Below are positions 1-7,628 of a stretch of DNA of 32,325 bases, one piece after another (the stretch's first letter is position 1; each line of letters opens with the position of its first letter). This DNA comes from Bacillota bacterium (lineage in GTDB: Bacteria; Bacillota; Clostridia; Acetivibrionales; DSM-1351): NCBI GenBank assembly GCA_023397905.1, contig JAEWSZ010000152.1, positions 1 through 32,325 of the forward strand, in the 5' to 3' direction. A program made the translations under genes and the position numbers. Under the pieces are notes generated by a model. It was given only the letters and a program-made list of their open reading frames with translations, made no database searches and was not told the DNA's origin.

Positions 1-405
1 TGAGTCAGGAAAGCCGGTTACAGATATGATTTTTGCCCCGTTGTTCTTGAGCGTTGATATGGTTTTCATCAATTCGGGGACATTTCCATAGTACGAAATA
101 CAAATAACAACATCTCCGGGCACTACCTGTCCTGCCGAACCATGAGTGGCCTCCGTACCATCCAGAAAATAACACGGCGTTCCGACAGAAGACAGCAGTG
201 AAGCCGTATAACCGCCTAAATGGTGCGGCTTTCCTATACCGCTCACATGTATGCGATTGCCTCTCTTTTCCGCCTCAATGATCAACTGAATCGCCTCATT
301 GTAGTAATCGCAATTGAGAGTAGACCTGATTTGCCGCAGCTCATTCACTGCATTATCCAGAAAAAATTCAAGCCGATCCTTTAAGCTATTTGTTTTATCA
401 CCCAC
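1..405 (-). CDS. SIS-domain sugar isomerase-like protein (3' end missing)
   Basis: The N-terminal 135 residues are present and the reading frame runs off the left edge of the window. I start it at a GTG (403-405) preceded by AGAAAGGG at 8-nt spacing; this gene is not obvious if only ATG starts are considered. Residues 50-120 read as an SIS sugar-phosphate isomerase fold of the KpsF/GutQ/HxlB kind: a GIGKPHHLGGYTAS stretch, then SVGTPCYFLDGTEATHGSAG, then GDVVICISYYGN. In KpsF-type enzymes the last stretch normally reads SxSG and binds the phosphate. Here it is SYYG, so the phosphosugar site is altered. It lies 46 bp downstream of the TauE-like gene on the same strand and is probably co-transcribed. 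The substrate is unknown. A ligand-binding or regulatory SIS protein is the alternative. Confidence 0.8.
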   Translation of the reverse strand, partial: MGDKTNSLKDRLEFFLDNAVNELRQIRSTLNCDYYNEAIQLIIEAEKRGNRIHVSGIGKPHHLGGYTASLLSSVGTPCYFLDGTEATHGSAGQVVPGDVVICISYYGNVPELMKTISTLKNNGAKIISVTGFPDS

Positions 406-451
406 AAAAATCACCCTTTCTCATATCATATAGTTTGAATATGTTTTACAA

Positions 452-1177
452 TCAAAAAATCACGCTGATCAGACCGGTTACGGCTATCAACACAAGTACA
501 ACTTTTTTAAACACATTTTCCTTCAATTTTGAGGATACCTTTATTCCGAAATAATTTCCGACAACAGCACACGGTATGAATATTAAGGAACCTTTAATCG
601 ATTGTTCATTGACAATTTTCATGATTGCCTGGATTATAAGCGCATAAACGGATAATATCAGAAAATAAGCACAAACATTTGCCCTGAATGTATCTTTATC
701 AGTTCCCATATTGGCAAGGAACAGAACAAAAGGTGGCCCCGCCAGAGAGATGCTTCCCTGCAGCAATCCGCTTATCAAGCCTACCAGAAGCATGGACTGC
801 TTTTCTTTTTTTATTTTTACTCTGAAGCCTAAAGCCAGCATGATAGCCGTTGCAATTATTACCATCCCCGCTGCGGATTTCAGAACTTTTGGATCCACCG
901 CAATTAGGGCATATGACCCCGCGAACGTACCCACTATCCCCGAAATTATCAGCGGCCTGATTCTTTTCAAATCCAAATTCTGTCTTTCATGACAGTAAAG
1001 CTGTATACTTATGACCGCACCTATTATTGTTATAATGGGAATCAACTCCCGTATAGGCAAGAAAGCTGAAAGTAAAGGCACTGCAACTAACGCAAATCCA
1101 AAGCCCATAGCCCCCTGTACGAATCCCGACAGCAGAAACACCATAATTTCAAGGAATATAAAGAATATTATATTCAC
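452..1177 (-). CDS. TauE/SafE (TSUP) family anion exporter
   Basis: A 241-residue, strongly hydrophobic protein with about eight predicted membrane segments. It opens with the family hallmark GFVQGAMGFGFALVAVPLL (about residues 18-36), and the related repeat GLISGLLQGSISLAGPPFVLF sits at about 132-152. This two-repeat layout is typical of TSUP/DUF81 carriers, which move sulfite, sulfoacetate and other sulfonates or small anions across the inner membrane. The start is GTG (1175-1177), overlapping the stop of the upstream chemotaxis gene as GTGA, with AGAGGGG upstream. That overlap suggests translational coupling. Its place behind a NitT/TauT-type importer fits disposal of a sulfur-containing or anionic product, but that is inference; the substrate cannot be read from the sequence. 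Confidence 0.88.
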   Translation of the reverse strand: MNIIFFIFLEIMVFLLSGFVQGAMGFGFALVAVPLLSAFLPIRELIPIITIIGAVISIQLYCHERQNLDLKRIRPLIISGIVGTFAGSYALIAVDPKVLKSAAGMVIIATAIMLALGFRVKIKKEKQSMLLVGLISGLLQGSISLAGPPFVLFLANMGTDKDTFRANVCAYFLILSVYALIIQAIMKIVNEQSIKGSLIFIPCAVVGNYFGIKVSSKLKENVFKKVVLVLIAVTGLISVIF

Positions 1178-2940
1178 TCCGGATTCCCCTCTTTCCGGAA
1201 ATCATAATGCTTCTTTTCGACCGCAGGCAGTTTAAATATGGAAACCCTGCCCACCAATTTTTCCACATGCTCTGAAAGCTCCTTTATATTTTCAATAATA
1301 GTCACCATTGAATCATTCTGATTCTGAACTATTGCCGATGTTTCCTGTGTACCTGCGGCAATTTCTTGGGATGAGGCCGAAATCTGTTCAATGGACAACC
1401 TTATGTTTTTACTGCTTTCTGCAATTTCCTGAAGTGCTTCCGTAACAACATTAAGTTTTGGTGCAACTATTGATACTTCAGTATTGATAGTTCCAAATGA
1501 CTCTCCGGTACCTTTTATCTGGTTTATGCAGTCTTCAACCTGTCTGCAGCCTTCTTTGAGAGAATTTACAACACTAACCGACTCATTCTTCAATGCTTCT
1601 ATAATTTTCCTTATATTGACAAGTGAATCCTGAGAATTGCCCGCAAGCTTTCTTATTTCCTGGGCTACAACAGCAAAGCCTCGCCCCGATTCCCCTGCTT
1701 TTGAAGCCTCAATTGATGCATTGAGAGACAGCAGGCTTGTATCTTTGGCAATATTGCCAATTACATTTACTAATCCTGAAATTTCTTTTGTTCTTTTATC
1801 AAGACCTTTAACTTTTTCAACGGAATCCTGCGTAACTAACGTGATCTGATCCAATTGCAGCATTAAAATATTCAGTGAATCGCTGCCCCGTCTTGACGCT
1901 TTCACAAGGGAACTAAAGTAATCAGCCAGCTCCCTGCTCTCGGCGTTGGCCACATCTATACTTTTATCAAAGCGGCTTATGCTATTGGCTATTTCTGTTG
2001 ATGCTCCTGCCTGTTCCTGAGTTCCGTACGCAAGCTGTTCCATTGTCCCGGTAATTTGCTTGCCCGCGTCCATCACATCCCTTGCCGTATGCATAAGCCT
2101 GTTCCCTTTGGATTCTACCTCCATAGAAGTATCGAATATGGACTTTACCACATTCCTCAGGTTGTCTGACATCTTATTGAATGAAGCGGCCAGTTTACCT
2201 ATCTCATTCTCGCCTTTGTACCGGATATTTTCTGAGGTCAGGTTGTTGTCTGCAATTTGATTGCTATATTTTATAAGCTTGTTAATATTGCGCTGAATGC
2301 CCCAACTGATCAAGGTCATGATAAAAAATCCAAGAACTGCCGATGCCGGTATTGATACGGACAATAGCAATACTGTACTGCCGATGCTCCTGTTTGTATA
2401 CTGAAAAGCCCCCTGCTGGCCCTGATAGATTATCTGCCTCAGCTCAGCAAGCGTATTCAGCACATCAAAACGCATTCCTGCAATTTTCACACGTGCAAGT
2501 GTAATCTCATCTTTATCATTTTTATCCACTGCCTGCCTTAAGGTATTCTTCAAAATGCCGTTGATTTCAGCTTCTTTTTCCACTATATCCTGAATTTTAA
2601 CATCGGCCCCGGCTATTTTCATTGTACTTTTCAATCCGTCCAGAGCATCCGCCATCTGCTTGCCCTGCTCTTCGACTTTTTGCGCCGTTTCATCAGAAGC
2701 AAAGGATATATAGTCACCGATATATATGTCTTTTACAAGGAATTCGGTAGTTATCTCCGATATCTTTACAGAGTCGCTGTTTAACTGCTCCAGAGCCCTC
2801 ATGCTGTCTTTTACATCTTTCAGATACCGGAACGCAATAAGTGTTGAAGCAAGGAAAAGTGCGACTGTCAGTGAAAGAACAACATAGTACTTTCCTCTAA
2901 TGCTGATGTCTTGAAATTTAATCACATTTAACTTTTTCAC
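1174..2940 (-). CDS. methyl-accepting chemotaxis protein
   Basis: 588 residues. There is a short cytoplasmic N-terminus, a membrane segment at about 18-40, a roughly 150-residue extracytoplasmic helical sensor (four-helix-bundle-like, with no PAS/Cache motifs I can recognise), a second membrane segment at about 188-212, a HAMP domain, and a long coiled-coil signalling domain. The signalling hairpin tip is GNIAKDTSLLSLNASIEASKAGESGRGFAVVAQEIRKLA (each element recognisable), the contact site for CheW/CheA. Start is GTG at 2938-2940 behind GAGGT. The gene follows the ABC importer genes after a hairpin and a weak terminator-like repeat, and overlaps the exporter gene by 4 nt. No other chemotaxis gene is present, so it must feed an array encoded elsewhere. 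It may sense the transporter substrate. Confidence 0.93.
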   Translation of the reverse strand: MKKLNVIKFQDISIRGKYYVVLSLTVALFLASTLIAFRYLKDVKDSMRALEQLNSDSVKISEITTEFLVKDIYIGDYISFASDETAQKVEEQGKQMADALDGLKSTMKIAGADVKIQDIVEKEAEINGILKNTLRQAVDKNDKDEITLARVKIAGMRFDVLNTLAELRQIIYQGQQGAFQYTNRSIGSTVLLLSVSIPASAVLGFFIMTLISWGIQRNINKLIKYSNQIADNNLTSENIRYKGENEIGKLAASFNKMSDNLRNVVKSIFDTSMEVESKGNRLMHTARDVMDAGKQITGTMEQLAYGTQEQAGASTEIANSISRFDKSIDVANAESRELADYFSSLVKASRRGSDSLNILMLQLDQITLVTQDSVEKVKGLDKRTKEISGLVNVIGNIAKDTSLLSLNASIEASKAGESGRGFAVVAQEIRKLAGNSQDSLVNIRKIIEALKNESVSVVNSLKEGCRQVEDCINQIKGTGESFGTINTEVSIVAPKLNVVTEALQEIAESSKNIRLSIEQISASSQEIAAGTQETSAIVQNQNDSMVTIIENIKELSEHVEKLVGRVSIFKLPAVEKKHYDFRKEGNPE

Positions 2941-2953
2941 ATTAACCTCACAT

Positions 2954-2973
2954 CTGCATGCTTCGGCATGCAG
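2954..2973 (-). other. intercistronic hairpin upstream of the chemotaxis gene
   Basis: A perfect 8-bp inverted repeat, CTGCATGC / GCATGCAG, separated by a 4-nt loop. It sits just 5' of the ribosome binding site of the chemotaxis gene. No T-run follows on the minus strand, so it is more likely an mRNA processing or stability element than a terminator. Confidence 0.5.
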
Positions 2974-2981
2974 TCAAATAG

Positions 2982-3012
2982 TAATAAAAACACCTGTGTG
3001 CTTTTCAGGTTT
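2982..3012 (-). terminator. weak terminator-like hairpin after the ABC operon
   Basis: On the minus strand AAACCTG pairs with CAGGTGTTT with bulged positions, followed by TTTTTATTA. It lies directly after the distal ATPase gene. The stem is short and imperfect, so partial read-through into the chemotaxis and exporter genes is likely. Confidence 0.4.
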
Positions 3013-3039
3013 GAAAGGTACAATGAATGCGGGCTTTGT

Positions 3040-3786
3040 CTACCACCATTTGATCAGGTCCGTAACCTTGTTCCGGAGGTCTATAAAATGCGGATCTGAT
3101 ATATCTCTTGGCCTTGGCAGGTCACATATGATTTCCTCTTTAATTGTCGTAGGTTTGTTGGTGAGTACGAGAATCCTTTCCCCAAGATATACCGCTTCCT
3201 CTATATTGTGGGTAATAAAAATTACTGTTGTTTTTGTCTTCTCCCACAGTTTAATCAGCTCATCCTCAAGCTTGTACCTGAGATCCAGGTCCAATTGCCC
3301 ATATGGTTCATCCATAAGCAGAAGTTCAGGATAAGTAGCAAATGCCCTGGCAATGACAACCCTCTGCAGCATACTTACCGACAACTGCTTCGGGTAATAA
3401 TCCCGGTAGCTTTCAAGCCCCACCATCTTTAACACTTCATTGACTTTTTCATCCGCTTCTCTTTTAGGTACTTTTTTTATATTAAGTCCGAATCTCACAT
3501 TTTCTTCTACTTTAAGCCATGGCATAGTGGAATATTCCTGGAATATATAGGCGAGGTTATGTTTTTTTAAATTAACAGGTTCTTCATTGACAAGTATTTC
3601 TCCGGAAGTTACATCATATATCTTGGTAAGACAATTAAGAAAAGTCGTTTTTCCGCAGCCTGTCGGCCCAACGATACAGAGAAATTCACCTTGCTTTACA
3701 TTAAACGTGACATCGTTAAGAACCAGTAAATCTCCAAATTTTTTGGTCATATTTTGTACTTTAACTTTATAATTATCATTTTCCAA
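3040..3786 (-). CDS. ABC transporter ATP-binding protein with degenerate signature motif
   Basis: 248 residues of the NitT/TauT/SsuB ATPase family. Walker A is GPTGCGKT (40-47), the Q-loop is IFQE (81-84), Walker B is LLLMDEP (155-161) and the H-loop histidine is H193 in ITHN. The signature, normally LSGGM/Q, reads LSVSM (135-139, encoded at 3370-3384): both glycines that contact the ATP gamma-phosphate across the dimer are replaced by Val and Ser. The D-loop region is also unusual (YGQLDLDLR in place of FGALDAxTR). The start is TTG (3784-3786), well supported by GGAGGG 7 nt upstream. It lies 19 bp after the second ATPase gene. A heterodimer with that ATPase is inferred, giving one canonical and one degenerate ATP site. 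Confidence 0.92.
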   Translation of the reverse strand: MENDNYKVKVQNMTKKFGDLLVLNDVTFNVKQGEFLCIVGPTGCGKTTFLNCLTKIYDVTSGEILVNEEPVNLKKHNLAYIFQEYSTMPWLKVEENVRFGLNIKKVPKREADEKVNEVLKMVGLESYRDYYPKQLSVSMLQRVVIARAFATYPELLLMDEPYGQLDLDLRYKLEDELIKLWEKTKTTVIFITHNIEEAVYLGERILVLTNKPTTIKEEIICDLPRPRDISDPHFIDLRNKVTDLIKWW

Positions 3787-3805
3787 TCTTATTCCCTCCA
3801 GATAG

Positions 3806-4594
3806 TTAAAACTTTTTATCCATTTCTTCTGATATTTGCTGCCTCAGCTTCAGGAATTCTGTGTCAACGTAGCTACGCGGCCTTGGCAGATCAATTTTAT
3901 ATTCTTTTATTATTTTTGTAGGGCAATTGTCCAACAGTACAATCCTGTCGGCAAGGAAAAGAGCTTCTTCAATATTATTGGTTACAAAAAGAACCGTACG
4001 CCTTTCTTTTTCCCGTATTCGTTCAAGCTCCGCCTGCATCATATATCTTGTTTGCGCATCCAGATGGCCGAAGGGTTCATCCATTAGCATCACAACCGGA
4101 TCATTGCAGTATGCTCTGGCGATTCCCACCCGCTGCCTCATACCGCCCGAAAGCTGAACCGGATATGATTTTTCAAATCCGCTCAGGCCCACAAGATCTA
4201 TATAGTACTGAGCCTTAATTCTCCTCTCCTTCTTGTCCATTCCTCTTACACTGGGGCCAAACTCCACATTTCCCATAACCGTAAGCCATGGAAACAGAGC
4301 CGTTGTCTGGTAGACCATTCCCCTGTCCGCTCCCGGGGCGGTAACCTTTTTGCCGTTTACTGCAACTTCGCCCGAACTCGGCGTTTCCAGACCTGCCACT
4401 ATATTAAGAAGTGTGGTCTTGCCGCATTGTCCCGGTCCAAACAAAACAAGAAATTCGTTTTCAACCACTTCCAAATTTATTTTTTCTATTACCTGGTAAG
4501 TTCCCTTTTCAGATTCAAATTTTTTTGATAAATTACTGCATTTGATAATGATATCTTTTTTTGTTCCTATCTTCCCCTGTTGTTCCACCTGCAT
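3806..4594 (-). CDS. ABC transporter ATP-binding protein lacking the H-loop histidine
   Basis: 262 residues of the NitT/TauT/SsuB family. Walker A is GPGQCGKT (53-60), the signature LSGGM (148-152) is canonical, Walker B is VVMLMDEP with the catalytic Glu at 173, and the D-loop is FGHLDAQTR. The switch (H-loop) position, normally VTHD, reads VTNN: Asn206 is encoded by AAT at 3977-3979. This defect is complementary to that of the neighbouring ATPase. The ATG at 4594 overlaps the permease gene by 28 nt, and its GAGAGGGG is 13 nt away, so the exact N-terminus is uncertain; a GTG two codons on is possible. It supplies energy at the cytoplasmic face of the importer. Confidence 0.92.
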   Translation of the reverse strand: MQVEQQGKIGTKKDIIIKCSNLSKKFESEKGTYQVIEKINLEVVENEFLVLFGPGQCGKTTLLNIVAGLETPSSGEVAVNGKKVTAPGADRGMVYQTTALFPWLTVMGNVEFGPSVRGMDKKERRIKAQYYIDLVGLSGFEKSYPVQLSGGMRQRVGIARAYCNDPVVMLMDEPFGHLDAQTRYMMQAELERIREKERRTVLFVTNNIEEALFLADRIVLLDNCPTKIIKEYKIDLPRPRSYVDTEFLKLRQQISEEMDKKF

Positions 4595-5376
4595 AGCCGC
4601 GATTCAACCCCTCTCATTATGTTTACAAGCAGCAATCCAACTATACTGATTGCTATCATTCCGGTAATTATCTGCACGATTTTTCCCGATTCCATTCCTA
4701 CCACTATCATCCATCCCAGGCCCTCTGACGATCGGACCATTTCTGCAGCCAGCACCACCATCCATGCATTTGAAAGTCCTATCTGCAGTCCGGCGAATAT
4801 TGACGGAACCGATGAGGGGAAGATAATTCTGGTAAAAATCTGTTTACTGTTTGCTCCAAGCATCTTTGAAGCGCCGATAAGTACCGGATCGACCCTTATA
4901 GCCCCCATATATGCATTCATCAGCACAGGAATAAAGGCGGCTATAAAAATAATAAAATATTTTGAGGACTCTCCAATGCCGAACCATAAAATAGCAAGCG
5001 GTATCCATGCGATAGGCGGAATTGGGCGGAATATTTCAAAAATCGGCTTTATAATAGCATTTGCCATTTTGGACCAGCCCATCACAATCCCTATGATGCA
5101 GCCTGAAACGGAGGCAATTAAAAATCCTATCAGAACCCTGGCAAGGCTTGCCCCAATATGCCCTAAAATTGTATATCTTCCTATGGGAATAATGAATGAA
5201 TCAAATAAATACTCTATTACTTCAACCGCAGAAGGAAAAGCTAATTTCGAATCCGAGAAGGTAGCAACAAGTTGCCATATTATTAATAATACAAATAAAA
5301 TGCTTACCAGTCTGATGATGCTTACCAATTGACTTCCGACCTTTTTAACAGGTAATTTGAATGACAACTTACACAC
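4567..5376 (-). CDS. ABC transporter permease (NitT/TauT type), second subunit
   Basis: 269 residues with about six membrane segments, in the binding-protein-dependent permease family (SsuC/TauC-like). The segment FRPIPPIAWIPLAILWFG is a family hallmark, and the EAA loop that contacts the ATPase reads ASKMLGANSKQIFTRIIFP. The start is probably GTG at 5374-5376, which overlaps the stop of the preceding permease gene by 8 nt; a TTG three codons downstream is an alternative. The 3' end overlaps the ATPase gene by 28 nt. Such tight overlaps imply stoichiometric, coupled translation. With the other permease it probably forms a heterodimeric channel. Confidence 0.92.
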   Translation of the reverse strand: MCKLSFKLPVKKVGSQLVSIIRLVSILFVLLIIWQLVATFSDSKLAFPSAVEVIEYLFDSFIIPIGRYTILGHIGASLARVLIGFLIASVSGCIIGIVMGWSKMANAIIKPIFEIFRPIPPIAWIPLAILWFGIGESSKYFIIFIAAFIPVLMNAYMGAIRVDPVLIGASKMLGANSKQIFTRIIFPSSVPSIFAGLQIGLSNAWMVVLAAEMVRSSEGLGWMIVVGMESGKIVQIITGMIAISIVGLLLVNIMRGVESRLCRWNNRGR

Positions 5377-6145
5377 CGCCCTTTACATATTTATTCTCAA
5401 TAAATTCCAAAATATATGAAAGTAGTGCACCTATCGCACCTATGGTCAGCATCCCTACTACAATAATATCCGGTCTTCCAAAATTCCTGGATATCTGTAT
5501 CATGTATCCAAGGCCTTTGCTTGAAGCAAGCAGTTCAGCCGCCACCAATGCGGACCACGAAGTTCCCAGAGAAATTCTCAGGCCTGTAAAAATATATGGA
5601 AGAGCTGTTGGCAAAGCTACCTTTCTCAATATTTCAAAATTACTTGCACCAAATGTTTCGGCTACCCATATATGCACCAGGCTGGTATGTTTTATTCCTG
5701 CATAAACATTTATGACACATGGGATAACAGCTGATATAAAAATAATTGCAGCCCTTGCCGGCAGTCCTACCCCAAGCCATAAAAGCATTATGGGAATCCA
5801 GGCAATAGGCGGAATCGGCCTGAACATATCAAAAATCGGCTGTATTATAAGACTTGCCTTCTTATACCAGGCCATTGCAATTCCCAAAGGCACTCCGATA
5901 AGCGCTCCGATCAAATATCCCACCAGACATACCTGAAGGCTCGTTAAGATATGGGCAAATATCGTCGCTCCGTCAGGTTCCGGATCGTAAAATTTAACTA
6001 TAAACTCATTTAACACAGTATAAGGACTTGGCATTACCGTAGACGGAACCAGTTTTAATACATCAGTTATTATTTGCCATATGCCTAAAAATGCAATCAA
6101 TGACATTGCGGAAACGGCAAGATATAATCTTTCCTTTTTTTTCAT
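5369..6145 (-). CDS. ABC transporter permease (NitT/TauT type), first subunit
   Basis: 258 residues with about six membrane segments, clearly related to the adjacent permease: FRPIPPIAWIPIMLLWLGVG recurs, and its EAA loop is AETFGASNFEILRKVALP. The ATG at 6143-6145 has only a weak GAAAGG, 13 nt away. The gene follows the binding-protein gene after an 88-bp gap that contains a hairpin, and overlaps the second permease gene by 8 nt. Having two separate permeases and two separate ATPases rather than homodimers is less common for this transporter family. Confidence 0.92.
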   Translation of the reverse strand: MKKKERLYLAVSAMSLIAFLGIWQIITDVLKLVPSTVMPSPYTVLNEFIVKFYDPEPDGATIFAHILTSLQVCLVGYLIGALIGVPLGIAMAWYKKASLIIQPIFDMFRPIPPIAWIPIMLLWLGVGLPARAAIIFISAVIPCVINVYAGIKHTSLVHIWVAETFGASNFEILRKVALPTALPYIFTGLRISLGTSWSALVAAELLASSKGLGYMIQISRNFGRPDIIVVGMLTIGAIGALLSYILEFIENKYVKGGV

Positions 6146-6178
6146 TGAATTACCAACGCCTTTCTGTTTTTTAAGGAG

Positions 6179-6219
6179 GAAAGGATGCCGGAGTCATAGC
6201 ACCCTTTATCCATCCTTTC
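6179..6219 (-). other. intercistronic hairpin between binding-protein and permease genes
   Basis: Perfect 9-bp arms GAAAGGATG (6179-6187) and CATCCTTTC (6211-6219) with a 23-nt loop and no following T-run. Hairpins here often protect the binding-protein mRNA so that this protein exceeds the permease. The CCTTTC arm could also pair with the weak GAAAGG ahead of the permease start, a speculative means of lowering its translation. Confidence 0.5.
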
Positions 6220-6233
6220 AGATACTAAGTAAA

Positions 6234-7325
6234 TTATTTTAAGGCTTCTCCTAATATTTCACCTGAAACAAGATTTTTATCATATATTGGCAGTTTTTCA
6301 GCCTGTAGCTTGCCAATGCTCACCATGAATTCCGCAAACAGTTTTGTACTCTCTCCGTGCTTCCATGTCTTTGCCTTATCTGTTGTTATAAACGGCTTGT
6401 TAAGAGCTTCCAATTCCACGGCCTTATCGTCCACATCCTGCCCGTTTTCCGTATACCACTTTTTAAGCAATGCCTTTTTTCCCTCTTTATCGTTTTCGAT
6501 TTCATCATTGGCCTTGTACAGAAGACTTACATATTTTATTATCAGATCCTTTTTGGCATCATATGATTTTTCATTTGCCACCAGGACATCATTATATGGT
6601 ACTCCAAGTGATGTTAAGCCGCCTACCTTGATATAACCTTTTTGTTGTGCCTCATAAGACAGGGGATAACCTAACGCAACCACATCGCCCTGTCCGGATT
6701 GGAAAGCCTGCCAGCCCTGGGCGTATGTCATATGGGTTATTTTTGCATCGTTCGCCTTCAGTCCAAGTTTTTCAAGCCACTTGAGCGACATCATCTGGTA
6801 TACCGTGCCAACCTCGCATATTATGCTTTTGCCCTTCACTGTTTCCGGGCTTCCAAGAATTTCAGGATATGTGGGATTTGTACCTTTGGCTTTTACCATG
6901 GGATCGTCAGGTCTCGCATACAATTCTATTCCCGCATCGGAAGAATCCAGGTCCGCTACAAGCTTGGCGTTGTAGGATGCTACGCTGAAAATTGCAGCGG
7001 CTCCAATTGTGCCCAAATCCCATTGATTGGCTCCAAGTGCCTCGTTCATGGGAGCACCCATTGAAAATGTAATATTTTCTACTTTAAAGCCGTTTTCTTT
7101 ATCCCATCCTTTGTCTGTAACGTATTTTGCGGATAGGCTCAGCATAAAAGGCATAAGCGCTACTTTCAGCACAGGAAGGTCTTTCTCATTAACCTTCGAT
7201 GTTTCGGAGCTCCCGGCTGCTTTAGTATCAGATGCCGTACCGACAGCAGTATTATTGCCTGCACACCCGGTAACTCCCGTTGCCAGCATAATGACTGCAA
7301 TAATGATACAAAATAGTTTTTTCAT
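6234..7325 (-). CDS. ABC transporter substrate-binding lipoprotein (NMT1/SsuA-like)
   Basis: 363 residues. A lipoprotein signal peptide (MKKLFCIIIAVIMLATGVTGC) ends at lipobox Cys21, followed by a low-complexity Thr/Ser/Gly linker. The mature part resembles periplasmic-binding type 2 proteins of the nitrate/sulfonate/taurine and NMT1 families, for example APMNEALGANQWDLGTIGAAA, which matches their ligand-site loop, and GKSIICEVGTVYQMMSLKWLEKLGL. The ATG at 7325 has a strong AGGAGGAAATTT upstream. It is the first gene of the importer operon and is anchored on the outer face of the membrane. The ligand cannot be deduced; sulfonates, nitrate-like anions and pyrimidine or thiamine precursors all occur in this family. 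Confidence 0.92.
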   Translation of the reverse strand: MKKLFCIIIAVIMLATGVTGCAGNNTAVGTASDTKAAGSSETSKVNEKDLPVLKVALMPFMLSLSAKYVTDKGWDKENGFKVENITFSMGAPMNEALGANQWDLGTIGAAAIFSVASYNAKLVADLDSSDAGIELYARPDDPMVKAKGTNPTYPEILGSPETVKGKSIICEVGTVYQMMSLKWLEKLGLKANDAKITHMTYAQGWQAFQSGQGDVVALGYPLSYEAQQKGYIKVGGLTSLGVPYNDVLVANEKSYDAKKDLIIKYVSLLYKANDEIENDKEGKKALLKKWYTENGQDVDDKAVELEALNKPFITTDKAKTWKHGESTKLFAEFMVSIGKLQAEKLPIYDKNLVSGEILGEALK

Positions 7326-7365
7326 AAATTTCCTCCTAGAAATTATTATTGAATTTTACACTTTT

Positions 7366-7371
7366 ATAATA
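7366..7371 (-). promoter_or_regulatory. putative -10 of the ABC operon with no good -35
   Basis: TATTAT on the minus strand, 41 bp upstream of the binding-protein ATG. The hexamer 17 bp further up is ATATAA, a poor -35. A weak -35 with repeats upstream suits an activator-dependent promoter; this is inference. Confidence 0.4.
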
Positions 7372-7413
7372 AATGATTTACAATCCCCTTATATATATTT
7401 TTTCCTTACACTT

Positions 7414-7479
7414 CTTTCATTTTTTTGACCTCTTGATTTTTTAAGACATAAAAAAATAAAATTACTTTCACTTTTTTGA
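7414..7479. repeat. two 15-bp direct repeats, candidate AraC-type operator
   Basis: CTTTCATTTTTTTGA (7414-7428) and CTTTCACTTTTTTGA (7465-7479) differ at one base and are 51 bp apart, about five helical turns. They lie in the divergent region, upstream of the weak importer promoter and adjacent to the two-component genes. AraC-family activators commonly bind such same-face direct repeats. The T-rich composition weakens the case. Confidence 0.45.
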
Positions 7480-7528
7480 TATTATTTTTATTTTTATGAC
7501 GTTTAACAGCATGAACGCCTGTAATATA

Positions 7529-7557
7529 TTGATAATGACATTAGTATATGCTATTAT
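7529..7557 (+). promoter_or_regulatory. sigma-A-type promoter of the sensor kinase-regulator pair
   Basis: TTGATA (7529-7534), a 17-bp spacer and TATTAT (7552-7557) with an extended TGC directly in front of the -10. Predicted transcription starts near 7564, giving a 65-nt leader before the kinase ATG. Confidence 0.65.
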
Positions 7558-7628
7558 ATTTGTACAATTAAGCGGCCTTGCATAATTACATACTTCCATT
7601 AAATCTATGTATGTAGAAACGGTGATTT

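Noticed and set aside
4580..5332. 250-codon ORF on the plus strand
   Set aside because: It is antisense to a clear ABC permease; its composition follows the complementary membrane-protein codons and it shows no domain or ribosome binding site.
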